Assembly: GCF_009208565.1 (NCBI RefSeq)
Contig: NZ_WFLK01000002.1
Coordinates: forward strand, 186,001 to 250,000
Length of the DNA: 64,000 nt
Reading direction: 5' to 3'
Source of the DNA: Janthinobacterium aquaticum
Lineage (GTDB): Bacteria > Pseudomonadota > Gammaproteobacteria > Burkholderiales > Burkholderiaceae_D
Made by a program: the position numbers and the translations under genes. Below are positions 8,706-17,182 of the stretch, in pieces; within the stretch, counting starts at the first letter, position 1, and each line of letters begins with the position of its first letter. Under the pieces are notes generated by a model. It saw only the letters and a list, made by a program, of their open reading frames with translations, was not told the DNA's origin and made no database searches.

Positions 8706-8830
8706 GGTGAGCTCCTCTGTAAAATCTTGATCAACGCAAGGTAGCATGGCGGGCAAAATGCTGCAGCCAGCTTGTCAAATGCCCGCGTGCGCTCTGCTAC
8801 ACTGCGCTCCTTTGGCCTTTGAAAGCAAGC

Positions 8831-9538
8831 ATGTCCACTTTGACCCTGCCATACCGCGCCACGCCTGCAGAAGCCTGTGCCTGGCTTGCCGAACAAACGG
8901 GTACGCCGTGGACGCTGGCGCGTCTGCTGGAAGAGGGCGGCTTGCCGTTTGTGTGGATCGAGTATTCCGAAGCCTGGGCCGAGCTGTTCCACGACGGCGT
9001 GACGCGCTATGCGGCGCCAGTGGTCTTTATCGAAGACAAGCAATACCTGGCTGCAGGCAGCAGCGATGTCTGGCTGCGCCTGACGCGCGACTCGTCCGGC
9101 CTGCCGCGCAAACTGGACGAGCCGGGTATGCGGGTGGCGAAAGACGGCCTGCATTTCCAGGAACGCGATTTGCTGCGCCTGGTGCAGCACTTGCTCAATC
9201 CGCCTGCCGAAGCAGCGCCGCCAGCGGTGATGAAAAACGCCATCAAGGGTTTGAGTCGCGAGGAAGTTCTGGTCGCTTTTGCCGGTATCGGCAAGCTTAA
9301 CCTGGAGCAGGGCATGCTGGCCGGCACGGGCATTTTTGGTGACGACGGCGCGCGCGTACGCAAAAATTCGCGCGGCGGCAAGAATAACTATCTGTGGCAG
9401 CCTGTGACGCTGGCGTTCGGGTTGCACGATGTGCACCGGGTGCCGATGGCGCATCTGAAAAAGGCGTTTGCGACCCAGCCCTTGCTTAGGGAGTGGAAAG
9501 CGGCCTGGCTCGAGTCGTTGCGCCTGCTTGGGGAGTGA
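8831..9538 (+). CDS. Hypothetical protein of 235 residues
   Basis: I do not recognise this protein. It starts MSTLTLPYRATPAEACAWLA; the first 40 residues look like a small helical segment that might bind DNA, and the remainder is mixed with no signal peptide or membrane helices. The C-terminal part contains GLSREEVLVAFAGIGKLNL and a basic GARVRKNSRGGKNN stretch. The ATG at 8831 was preferred to an in-frame TTG at 8819, although neither has a strong ribosome-binding site. Codon use matches the core genes. Confidence 0.6.
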   Translation: MSTLTLPYRATPAEACAWLAEQTGTPWTLARLLEEGGLPFVWIEYSEAWAELFHDGVTRYAAPVVFIEDKQYLAAGSSDVWLRLTRDSSGLPRKLDEPGMRVAKDGLHFQERDLLRLVQHLLNPPAEAAPPAVMKNAIKGLSREEVLVAFAGIGKLNLEQGMLAGTGIFGDDGARVRKNSRGGKNNYLWQPVTLAFGLHDVHRVPMAHLKKAFATQPLLREWKAAWLESLRLLGE

Positions 9539-9556
9539 TTGCCCGCGTCGGTTACC

Positions 9557-10123
9557 TCAGAACAAGCACCCCTGGTTCACATCAGGCTGCATGGCGCGCC
9601 GCGTGGCCAGGCCTTTCTTGCGCGCTTCCTTGTCGCTTGACAATGTGATGCCTTCGAGCTGCAGCAACGTCTCCTTGGCCTGCAGGCCGCCGGCAAAGCC
9701 GGTCAGGGCGCCGCTGGCGCCGATCACGCGGTGGCAGGGGGCGATAATCGAGATCGGGTTCTTGCCGTTGGCCGCGCCGACTGCGCGTACGGCGGCCGGA
9801 CGGCCTATCTGGCGCGCGATGTCGCTGTAGCTGCGGGTCTGGCCAAACGGAATGGTCAGCAGCGCCTGCCACACTTCCTGCTGGAAGGGCGTGCCGGCAA
9901 AATCGAGCGGCAGTGTGAACTGCTGGCGCGTGCCGGCGAAATACTCGGCCAGCTGGCGCGCCGTCTCGTGCAGCACGGCGCAGTCAGCCACTTCCTGCAG
10001 CGAACCCAGGCGTACGCGAGTAGGCAGGTCGTCCTGCCACAGCACGGCGGCCAGCGCCGCGCCGCGCGCCACCAGTGTCAGTTCGCCCACGGGCGAGGCG
10101 ATGCGCATCGAACGGTGTTGCAT
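9557..10123 (-). CDS. ogt: Methylated-DNA-protein-cysteine methyltransferase (Ogt type)
   Basis: This 188-residue protein transfers the methyl group from O6-methylguanine in DNA to its own cysteine, in a single-turnover repair reaction. The acceptor motif PCHRV is at residues 129-133 (Cys130), preceded by a winged-helix DNA-binding part with FQQEVWQALLTIPFGQTRSY and AVGAANGKNP. The N-terminal domain is the short ribonuclease-H-like one of Ogt rather than the zinc-binding Ada domain. The start follows GGAGTCAAGC. It lies alone between a convergent hypothetical gene and the TonB receptor. Confidence 0.95.
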   Translation of the reverse strand: MQHRSMRIASPVGELTLVARGAALAAVLWQDDLPTRVRLGSLQEVADCAVLHETARQLAEYFAGTRQQFTLPLDFAGTPFQQEVWQALLTIPFGQTRSYSDIARQIGRPAAVRAVGAANGKNPISIIAPCHRVIGASGALTGFAGGLQAKETLLQLEGITLSSDKEARKKGLATRRAMQPDVNQGCLF

Positions 10124-10203
10124 GCTTGACTCCTGTACGCCATGGTTCTGGCACCGGCTGCCAGTGTAACAGCAGCCGGCGCCGGGTCATGCAATGGCAG
10201 CGC

Positions 10204-12450
10204 TCAGAACTTGCCGCGCAGGCTGACGGTCACATTGCGCGGTTCGCCCCAGAACACGCTGTCGTAGAAGCCCACGTTGCGGTAGTACTTCTTGTCGAGC
10301 AGGTTATTGACGTTCAGCTGCACGCTGGTTTTTGCCGTCAATGCATAGCTGGCCATGGCGTTATAGAGCGCGTAGCCGGGCTGTGGGATGCGTGCCGTGC
10401 GGTCGCGCGCCGGTGGGCGGCCGTACCAGGTTTCGCTGTAGGTGGCGCTTTGCGCGGTGGCGCTGCCGCCCACTTGCAGGCCCTGCAGCGCGCCGTCGAA
10501 ACGGTAGGAGGTCGACAGGCGCAGCAGGTGGCGCGGCTGGCTCGGTACGGCGCGTGCGCCATCGGCTTCCTCGGCGTGCAGATAGGTGTAGCCGCCGCTG
10601 GCGTTCCAGCCCGGCGCCAACTGGCCCGATACATCGAATTCGACCCCCTTGGCAGTAATGCCTTCGCCGTTGGCAACATAGGCCTGGCCGCCGTCAGGCA
10701 GCAAGAAGCCCTGCGGCACGGTGGTGTCGAGTTCGGCCAGGTTTTTCTTTTTAGTCTGGAATACGGCAGCCGAGGCGTTGAGCTTGCCCTCGAAAAATTC
10801 GCCCTTGATGCCCAGTTCCTTGTTGTCGCCCGTCTCGGGCGGCAGGAAATGGTTGTTGCGGTCCTTGCTCGACTGCGGATTGAACAGCTCGGTATAGCTG
10901 GCGTACAGCGAATACTGGCGGTTCAGGTCCCATACCAGGCCGGCATAGGGCGTGACCTCGTTGCGCGTTTCCGAAAAATTGCTGGTGCCGGTATGCACGC
11001 CGCGCGCGTCATAAGCGCGCGTTTCGGTGCGGTAGGTGCTGGTGCGCGCGCCGATGATGACATGCAGCGGGTCGGCCAGGCTCAGCCGGGTTGCCACATA
11101 GCCGCCGGCCAGGCGCGTCAGGTCGTGGCTGGAAGTGCCATCGGGCCTGAAGGTCGGCTTGGGAATATTGCCGGTCCATGTGCGGTAGTCGGGTACCTTG
11201 GCCGGGTACAGGACGATGGCGTCGCCACCGAGCGATTTGGCGTCGGTATTGCCGCCGTTCCAGCCGATAATGGCCGTATGCTTGCGCCCGAGCAGCGTAA
11301 ACGGGCCGCTGGCGTACAGGTCGAAATTGTCCGCCGTGCTGGTGCCTTTGCCCCATACGCCGCTCCACAAGCTCATGCCGGCGCCGGTCTGCGGGTTCGG
11401 ATAGCCCGAGCCGGCATAGGCCACGGTGGTGCTGTTGCTGCTTTCGGTGCGCGCATAGCCCAGGTGCAGCTTCCAGTTGCCAGGCAGATGATGGTCGAGC
11501 GATGTGAAGAGCGTATGCTGCTTGTTGGCCCAGGTGCTCCACGGCGTGGTCAAGCTGGTATTGCGCGGCAGGTTGGCCAGGCTGCCGTCGGCGTTCCAGT
11601 AGGGCACGGCGCCCCAGGTGGCACCGGTCGGCTTGTTGTCCTGGAAGTCGACGCCGGCTGTCAGCAGCGTGCCGGGCTGCAGATCGGCTTCCACGATGGC
11701 CATGCCGACCGTCTTGCGTTCGTGATACATGTCAAAGTACGAATCGCGGTCCTGCCAGGCGGCAGTGGCACGTGCGCGCACGCTGCCGCTTTGCGTGAGC
11801 GGCGTGGAGATATCGGCTTCGACGCGGTGGTTATCCCAGCGGCCCAGCGAGACGCCATAGCTGGCCTGGAAGGTCTTGGTAGGGCGCTTGCGTATCATAT
11901 TGATGGTGGCCGACGGGTCGCCGGTGCCGCCCATCAGGCCGTTGGGGCCGCGTACCACCTCCACGCGGTCGTACAGCACTGTGTCCTGCAGCGGCGAATT
12001 TGAGCCGGTCGGCATGCCGTCGACCTGGATGTTGTTAATGCCAAAACCGCGTGCATAGTATCTTGTGCGTTCGCTGTCCTGCTGGCCGACCTGAATGCCG
12101 GTGGTCATGCCCAGCGCCTGGTCGAGCCTGATGGCGCCCAGGTCGTCGAGCAACTGGCGCGTGATGACGCTGACCGATTGCGGTGTTTCGCGCAGCGATA
12201 AATCCATGCGCGTGGCGCTGCGCATTTCGTCGGTGGTGTAGGAACGGGTGCCTTCGGTGGCGCCGGGCGCCTGGCCGGTAATGGTGATGGCGGGCAGGCT
12301 TTGCGCATTATCGGTAGCAGCGGTGCCAGCAGCGCTGGTGTTATCTGTGGTGTCGGCAGCCAGTGCAGGCAAGGTAGCACTGGTGGCAAGGGCAAGCAAG
12401 GCGGTGCGCAGCAATTGCGGCAGCAGGCGAAGGGTCGGGGTTGGGTGCAT
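10204..12450 (-). CDS. TonB-dependent ferric-siderophore receptor (FhuE-like)
   Basis: A 748-residue outer-membrane receptor. It has a signal peptide ending LPALAAD, a plug domain starting at about residue 75 with LSLRETPQSVSVITRQLLDD, RYYARGFGINNIQVDG and VEVVRGPNGLMGGTGDPSATI, then a 22-strand barrel ending VTVSLRGKF with terminal Phe. It lacks the extra N-terminal signalling domain of FpvA-type transducers. The plug motifs are most like FhuE and related hydroxamate receptors; the ligand cannot be settled from sequence. A good Fur box lies upstream at 12533-12551. The PepSY-flavoreductase at 14409 is a plausible partner for iron release. Confidence 0.93.
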   Translation of the reverse strand: MHPTPTLRLLPQLLRTALLALATSATLPALAADTTDNTSAAGTAATDNAQSLPAITITGQAPGATEGTRSYTTDEMRSATRMDLSLRETPQSVSVITRQLLDDLGAIRLDQALGMTTGIQVGQQDSERTRYYARGFGINNIQVDGMPTGSNSPLQDTVLYDRVEVVRGPNGLMGGTGDPSATINMIRKRPTKTFQASYGVSLGRWDNHRVEADISTPLTQSGSVRARATAAWQDRDSYFDMYHERKTVGMAIVEADLQPGTLLTAGVDFQDNKPTGATWGAVPYWNADGSLANLPRNTSLTTPWSTWANKQHTLFTSLDHHLPGNWKLHLGYARTESSNSTTVAYAGSGYPNPQTGAGMSLWSGVWGKGTSTADNFDLYASGPFTLLGRKHTAIIGWNGGNTDAKSLGGDAIVLYPAKVPDYRTWTGNIPKPTFRPDGTSSHDLTRLAGGYVATRLSLADPLHVIIGARTSTYRTETRAYDARGVHTGTSNFSETRNEVTPYAGLVWDLNRQYSLYASYTELFNPQSSKDRNNHFLPPETGDNKELGIKGEFFEGKLNASAAVFQTKKKNLAELDTTVPQGFLLPDGGQAYVANGEGITAKGVEFDVSGQLAPGWNASGGYTYLHAEEADGARAVPSQPRHLLRLSTSYRFDGALQGLQVGGSATAQSATYSETWYGRPPARDRTARIPQPGYALYNAMASYALTAKTSVQLNVNNLLDKKYYRNVGFYDSVFWGEPRNVTVSLRGKF

Positions 12451-12532
12451 GAGTATCCTGGCGTTTTTTTATGGGTATGCTCCTCTGGCTGGTGGATGGT
12501 TCCGTCTGGCTTGAGTTTGTGATTTCTTTTTT

Positions 12533-12551
12533 GTAAATAAGAATCATTATC
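12533..12551 (-). promoter_or_regulatory. Fur box before the TonB receptor
   Basis: The 19 bases match the Fur consensus GATAATGATAATCATTATC at 15 positions, with an intact ATCATTATC half. It lies 82 bases before the receptor start, so iron repression is expected. Confidence 0.8.
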
Positions 12552-12675
12552 AATATAACGCAAGTTGCCAAATTACTCAAGTCTTGCACCAATTGTGTGC
12601 GCCGCTGGGCAGCCGTACCAAAGACGGCGCATCTGCGATAATAGAAAAAGTGAATAGCTTACTAATGGATAAGGC

Positions 12676-13575
12676 ATGCGTAAATGGATAGGCTGTACGG
12701 CATGGTTCTGCGTGGTGGCGCTGGCGTCTGCGCAGGAGGCAATGACGCCGGCTTCGAATGCAACAATGCAGACGCCAGCGCAACATGCCGTGCAGGATGC
12801 CACACCCGAGCCAGCGCAGCCCGAGCGCAAGCCAGAAGCACAGGCGGCTTTACCAGCCGTATCGCCTGAACCAGCGCATCAGCCTGTAGAGACGGTTGAG
12901 CCGGCCACGCCGCTCCAGGCGCCACAGACCGTGACGGTCAAGGGCAGCAGCGACGCATCGCCGCCGCGCGTGCGCTTTACCGCCTATCGCGACAGCTATG
13001 AAACGGCCAAAAAAGTATGGGAAGTGTCGCGCGGCAATGTAGTGATGGCGCTACGCCTGATACCGGCCAAGGTCAGCGGCACCATCGACGATGTACGCGT
13101 GGCGCTGCAGGGCAATGGCGCGCCAGTCTCGGTGCGGGTCACCGAAGGCGGCGTGTTCGTGGTGCCGATCAATGACGAGATCGCCGCGCAGGACGGCGTC
13201 TTCCTGGTCAACAAAGGGCGCGGTGAATTGACCGCCAGCATGGTGATCCAGCCGGCTGTGGCGCGCGAGGCCTGGACCCTGGAGCGTGTGGCCCACGTAC
13301 TGCGCGACGCGCGCCTGGCGGTGCGCGCCATCACCCCTTGGTACAAGCGCTGGTTTTCAAGCGAGGTCAAGTCGCTGGCTTTCTGCGCGCCAGAGCGCGG
13401 CAGCGCCCTGCAGCTGAAAGACGGCGAGCAGCTGATTGCCACCTTGCCCATGAGCGAGGCGGCCGTCAACGATATCAACCAGCCCGTGTACTGCAAGATG
13501 TTCGATGGCGAAGACAAGTATCCGGGCCAGTATCGCCTGGTGATGCCGGACGAGGCCAGCGTACTAATACTGTAG
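12676..13575 (+). CDS. Secreted hypothetical protein with Pro/Ala/Glu-rich linker
   Basis: A 299-residue protein with a signal peptide (MRKWIGCTAWFCVVALASA), a low-complexity Pro/Glu/Gln/Ala segment to about residue 95, and a folded C-terminal region beginning near PPRVRFTAYRDSYE. The folded part has a beta-rich piece (VSVRVTEGGVFVVPINDEI) and two cysteines, in FCAPERG and VYCKMFDG, that could form a disulphide in the periplasm. I do not recognise the family. The start follows GGATAAGGC. It is divergent from the TonB receptor but has no visible link to iron. Confidence 0.7.
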   Translation: MRKWIGCTAWFCVVALASAQEAMTPASNATMQTPAQHAVQDATPEPAQPERKPEAQAALPAVSPEPAHQPVETVEPATPLQAPQTVTVKGSSDASPPRVRFTAYRDSYETAKKVWEVSRGNVVMALRLIPAKVSGTIDDVRVALQGNGAPVSVRVTEGGVFVVPINDEIAAQDGVFLVNKGRGELTASMVIQPAVAREAWTLERVAHVLRDARLAVRAITPWYKRWFSSEVKSLAFCAPERGSALQLKDGEQLIATLPMSEAAVNDINQPVYCKMFDGEDKYPGQYRLVMPDEASVLIL

Positions 13576-13581
13576 GGTGGT

Positions 13582-13980
13582 TCAGCCGGGCTGGCGCTGC
13601 AGCAGCTCCAGTGCGGCGGCCAGCGCCAGGTCCATCGTGGCCTGGTGAAACAGCAGCCATTGCGGCAGCAGGTTCAGGGCATGGCGGCCTTGTGCCAGGT
13701 CGCCTTCATCGACGGCGGCCCAGGCATGATGCAGGCCCGAGAGCACGCGCGCATGCTGCTCGCGGTGGTTGGCCAGCGACGGAAAACCGATTTCCTCCAT
13801 CAGGTCTTCCTCTTCGCGAAAATCGCGCTCGACGGCGGCGATCAGTTCACCAAAGCCGGCGTGAAAATAGCGGTCATCGAGCTGTTCGAGCCGCGCCAGC
13901 TCCTCAAACAGCGCCCGGTGTGCAGCGTCGATGGCCGGTACACCCAGCGCCATCTCGTCTTTCCATTGATTGTTCAACAT
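13582..13980 (-). CDS. Bacteriohemerythrin-like protein with one His ligand replaced
   Basis: A 132-residue four-helix protein of the hemerythrin family, whose members bind oxygen or iron at a di-iron site. Recognisable ligand positions are AIDAAHRALFEEL, the helix with ANHREQH, and the last helix with WLLFHQATMD. In the second ligand helix the usual HFxxEE reads DFREEE, so the expected His is Asp53. Either the di-iron site is altered or an Asp takes over as ligand. The start at 13980 follows GGGAGCCGAGC; an upstream in-frame start at 14088 has no support. It is convergent with the secreted protein, with a 6-base gap. Confidence 0.85.
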   Translation of the reverse strand: MLNNQWKDEMALGVPAIDAAHRALFEELARLEQLDDRYFHAGFGELIAAVERDFREEEDLMEEIGFPSLANHREQHARVLSGLHHAWAAVDEGDLAQGRHALNLLPQWLLFHQATMDLALAAALELLQRQPG

Positions 13981-14109
13981 GCTCGGCTCCCGGTGAGCAT
14001 CCTGTGCAGGACGGTTCAAGCCCGTCGCGGCGCGCCAGGCCTCACCAGTGTGAGCGTGCTGCCGATGAAAATCCATGATCTGGATCAAAGCTGCGGCACA
14101 GACCCGTTG

Positions 14110-14265
14110 TCAGCGCTGCGCCCAGCGCTCCCACATGGCCTGGGCATGAACCTGCGGCATTTCCAGTGTTTGCAGGGAGGAGGGCGCCATGGCCTGGCGC
14201 AGAACCAGCGGCGCCAGCAGCAGGGTGGAAAGAGCAAGGCAGGCAAGCACTTTAAGCGTCAACAT
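14110..14265 (-). CDS. 51-residue secreted or membrane-anchored peptide
   Basis: A short frame starting MLTLKVLACLALSTLLLAPL, which is a strong signal peptide or membrane anchor, followed by a short amphipathic tail ending AMWERWAQR. The ribosome-binding site GGGAGACTGCC is good. It lies between the flavoreductase and hemerythrin genes on the same strand, so the three may be co-transcribed. No family is recognised. Confidence 0.55.
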   Translation of the reverse strand: MLTLKVLACLALSTLLLAPLVLRQAMAPSSLQTLEMPQVHAQAMWERWAQR

Positions 14266-14408
14266 GGCAGTCTCCCGGTGAGCCGGTGGCGGCGCGCAGT
14301 TGCGGCGCCTGCCGGTCAGGTCCTACTTGTGTCACACCATGCTTGCAGTTCAGTTCAGTTGGTCAGAAGGTCAACAACTTGCTGTGATGCATTGCACCAG
14401 ATGGGGCC

Positions 14409-16943
14409 TCAATAGACATCGCGGCGGTAGCGTCCCTGCGCCGTCAAAGCGTCGAGTCCGTCCTGTCCCAGCACCTCGAGCAGCACGGCGTCGACGCCGC
14501 CCGCCATGCCCTGCAGGCTGCCGCACACATAAATCAACGCGCCTTGCGCCAGCCAGTCGCGCAGCAAACCGGCCTGCTGGCGCAGGCGATGCTGTACGTA
14601 TTCATGCGCGTCGCCGTCGCGCGAGTAGGTGCGGTCCAGGCGTGCCAGGTGGCCGCTGTGCAGCCAGCCTTCGAGTTCCTGTGCGCAGAGGCTGTCGACT
14701 GCCTGCTGGCGTTCGCCAAACAGCAGCCAGTTGTGCGCCAGGCCAGCGTGCTGGCGCGCACGCAGGTGCGAGCGCAGGCCGGCCAGGCCCGAGCCGTTGC
14801 CGATATAGATGCACGGCAGGTCGTCCAGGCACGGTGCAAAGGCCGGATTGGCCTGCAGGCGCAGGCGCAGGGCGCTACCCAGCGGCGCAAACTGCGTCAG
14901 CCAGCCGGACGCCACGCCATAGCCGCCGTTGCTGGCACCGGCATGGCGTTCCTGGCGCACCAGCAGCTGCAGTTGGCCGTCGCGCGGCAGGCTGGCCAGC
15001 GAATAGCTGCGCGGCGCATGCGGCGTACTGCCGTCTTCGCCTTCGCTGCCATCGGCATTGCAGGCAATAATTTCAGCCAGCGCACCGGCCTGCCAGTCGA
15101 CTTCGGCCGGGCCGGCCAGGGCGATTTCAAACAGTGCGCCGCCCTGGCTGCCCGGGTTGAGCAGCGTACGCGAGACCAGGCGCCAGCTGTCATACGAGGC
15201 TTCTTCCTGGCGGCCGATGGCGTCGATCGCGCTGCCGCTGGTGCGCGCCAGTGCCTGCGACCACGCATCGAGCGCCACCGGATCGTGCCTGTCGACTTCG
15301 ATCAGCGGGAACAGGTGCGTTGCGCCCAGCGCGCGCAGGCGCGCATCGAGTGCATGGCCAAAGCCGCAGAACTGCGTGTAGTGGCGGTCGCCCAGCGCCA
15401 GCAGGCCGAACTGCAGTCCTGCCAACGATGGCGCTGCGGCCTCGTCGAGCAGGCGCGCAAAGCGGCGCGTGCCGTCCGGCGCTTCGCCTTCGCCAAAGGT
15501 GCTGGCCACGATCAGCGCCTGTTCATACTGGCGCAACTCGCCTGGATCGATCTGGTCGAGCGCACGCACGGCGACCGGCACGCCGGCCTGCTGCAGCGCG
15601 CGCGCACTTTCCAGCGCCAGCCGTTCGGCCTGGCCGGACTGGCTGGCGTAGGCCACCAGGGTCGGCATGCCGGTGGCGGCCAGCACCTCGCCGCCGCCCA
15701 GCATCGCCCGCTGGGCTTTCACGGCGCGCTTGGCCTTGCGCCGGCCGAGGTACAGCATCCAGCCAGTAATGCCGAACAGCGGCAGGGCCAGGCTGGCCAG
15801 GGTCACGATAATGCGTCCGGCCAGGCCGAAATAGGTGCCCATATGCAGCGGATAGATAATGCTGACCAGGCGCGAACCCAGCCCCTGGCTGGCGTGCGGC
15901 TTGTTTTCTGTCACGCTGCCGTCCTGCGGATTAATCGCCATGCTGCTGCGCGCACGTTCATGCGGCGCGTCTGCTGCGACCCAGGTGAATTGCACGGTTT
16001 CGCCGGCGCGGGTCGGCAGGCGCATAGTGGTCAAGGTCCAGCCCGGTGCATGCTGGTTGAAGCTGCGCCAGGCCGTGGCCAGCTCGACTTGCGGTGCTGG
16101 TGCTTTCTTGCCCTTGCCACCCTGGTTTGGTGCCTGCGCCACGCGTGGCGGCCGGCCGGCCCAGGCGTCGACATTATCGCGGATAAAGTCGTAACTCCAG
16201 TACAGGCCGGTCAGCGTCAGCATCACATACACCACCAGGCACCAGGTGCCGGCCACCGCATGCAGGTTCCACAGGAAGGAGCGGCCTTTCAGGGCCGGGT
16301 CGAACGTCAGCCAGGTGCGCCAGTCGAGCGGACGGCGCGGCCAGCGCAGGTACAGGCCCGACAGGGCCAGTCCCAGCAGGCACAGCGCCAGTGCGCCGGC
16401 CACCTGGCGGCCCGGCGCGCGCGGCAGCAGCAGCCAGCGGTGCAGCGACTCGGCCCATTCAAAAAAGTGCGCGCCCTGCATCTCGGGCTGGATGGCGCCG
16501 GTATAAGGGTGCAGATAGACCGACTCACCGCGGCGTTCGCCCGGCTTGGGCGCAAAGAACACGCGCGGCGCGGCGCCCGCTTCGGCATACATTGTGACCG
16601 ACGCCACGCGCTGGCCGTGCGCGGCAGCGGCCACCTGGCTGAGCTGGTCCGGCGTCAGCGCGGCGCGCGTTTCCACCGGCACATGGCGCACGCCCGGATT
16701 CATCAGATCCAGCAATTCGTCCTTGAAAGAAATGGTGGCGCCCGACAGGCCGATAATCATCAGCACGGTGCCGGCCGTAATGCCGATAAACCAGTGCAGC
16801 TGGAACCAGACCTGTTTCCAGCTGGGCAGCCAGGCTGGCGGTGCACGGCGGGTTGCCGGCGGAGCGGGGTGCTGGACGGTGTCGGCGCTGGGCGCGTTGG
16901 CGGCGCGCTGCTGCGGGCCGGTAGCGATGGTGTGACTGGTCAT
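14409..16943 (-). CDS. PepSY membrane protein fused to a CysJ-like flavoreductase
   Basis: This 844-residue inner-membrane protein joins two modules. Residues about 45-440 form a PepSY-associated membrane domain with four helices (WFIGITAGTVLMIIGLSGAT near the start) and periplasmic loops containing SLHRWLLLP, whose His residues may bind haem. Residues about 450-590 are a flavodoxin domain (VAYASQSGQAERLALESARAL, ASTFGEGEAPDG), and 600-844 an FAD/NAD(P)H-binding reductase domain with RSYSLAS, GNGSGLAG and IYVCGSLQGMA. Such fusions are expected to carry electrons from NADPH across the membrane, plausibly to reduce ferric siderophores. A Fur-like box lies upstream. The ATG at 16943 was chosen over a TTG at 16997; neither has a clear ribosome-binding site. 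Confidence 0.9.
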   Translation of the reverse strand: MTSHTIATGPQQRAANAPSADTVQHPAPPATRRAPPAWLPSWKQVWFQLHWFIGITAGTVLMIIGLSGATISFKDELLDLMNPGVRHVPVETRAALTPDQLSQVAAAAHGQRVASVTMYAEAGAAPRVFFAPKPGERRGESVYLHPYTGAIQPEMQGAHFFEWAESLHRWLLLPRAPGRQVAGALALCLLGLALSGLYLRWPRRPLDWRTWLTFDPALKGRSFLWNLHAVAGTWCLVVYVMLTLTGLYWSYDFIRDNVDAWAGRPPRVAQAPNQGGKGKKAPAPQVELATAWRSFNQHAPGWTLTTMRLPTRAGETVQFTWVAADAPHERARSSMAINPQDGSVTENKPHASQGLGSRLVSIIYPLHMGTYFGLAGRIIVTLASLALPLFGITGWMLYLGRRKAKRAVKAQRAMLGGGEVLAATGMPTLVAYASQSGQAERLALESARALQQAGVPVAVRALDQIDPGELRQYEQALIVASTFGEGEAPDGTRRFARLLDEAAAPSLAGLQFGLLALGDRHYTQFCGFGHALDARLRALGATHLFPLIEVDRHDPVALDAWSQALARTSGSAIDAIGRQEEASYDSWRLVSRTLLNPGSQGGALFEIALAGPAEVDWQAGALAEIIACNADGSEGEDGSTPHAPRSYSLASLPRDGQLQLLVRQERHAGASNGGYGVASGWLTQFAPLGSALRLRLQANPAFAPCLDDLPCIYIGNGSGLAGLRSHLRARQHAGLAHNWLLFGERQQAVDSLCAQELEGWLHSGHLARLDRTYSRDGDAHEYVQHRLRQQAGLLRDWLAQGALIYVCGSLQGMAGGVDAVLLEVLGQDGLDALTAQGRYRRDVY

Positions 16944-17023
16944 GGTCGGCTTTTCAAGGCATCTTCCGGCAAGCGGTATGGCAGAATAAAACAGCAAAGT
17001 AGCGCATCATAGCAAAAATAAGC

Positions 17024-17042
17024 GCAAATGAGAATGATTCGC
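17024..17042 (-). promoter_or_regulatory. Fur-like box before the flavoreductase
   Basis: Thirteen of 19 positions match the Fur consensus, including AATGAGAATGATT. It lies 80 bases before the chosen start of the PepSY-flavoreductase and supports an iron-linked role. Confidence 0.6.
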
Positions 17043-17182
17043 AATATTCGGCGCGGAATGGCTGCTTGTCTGGACCGGCTTTGCCATGCATACTGCATGC
17101 CACGTTTCCTGCATGCCAAGTCAGCTGATGGCGGCAGGAAGGACTACAATAGCGCACTGTCTTAATTTGCCTTCGATCTCCT

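Noticed and set aside
14544..17012. 822-codon open frame on the + strand
   Set aside because: It is antisense to the PepSY-flavoreductase gene, whose domains are unmistakable. The frame is an effect of high GC; its translation is low-complexity Arg/Gln/Ala.
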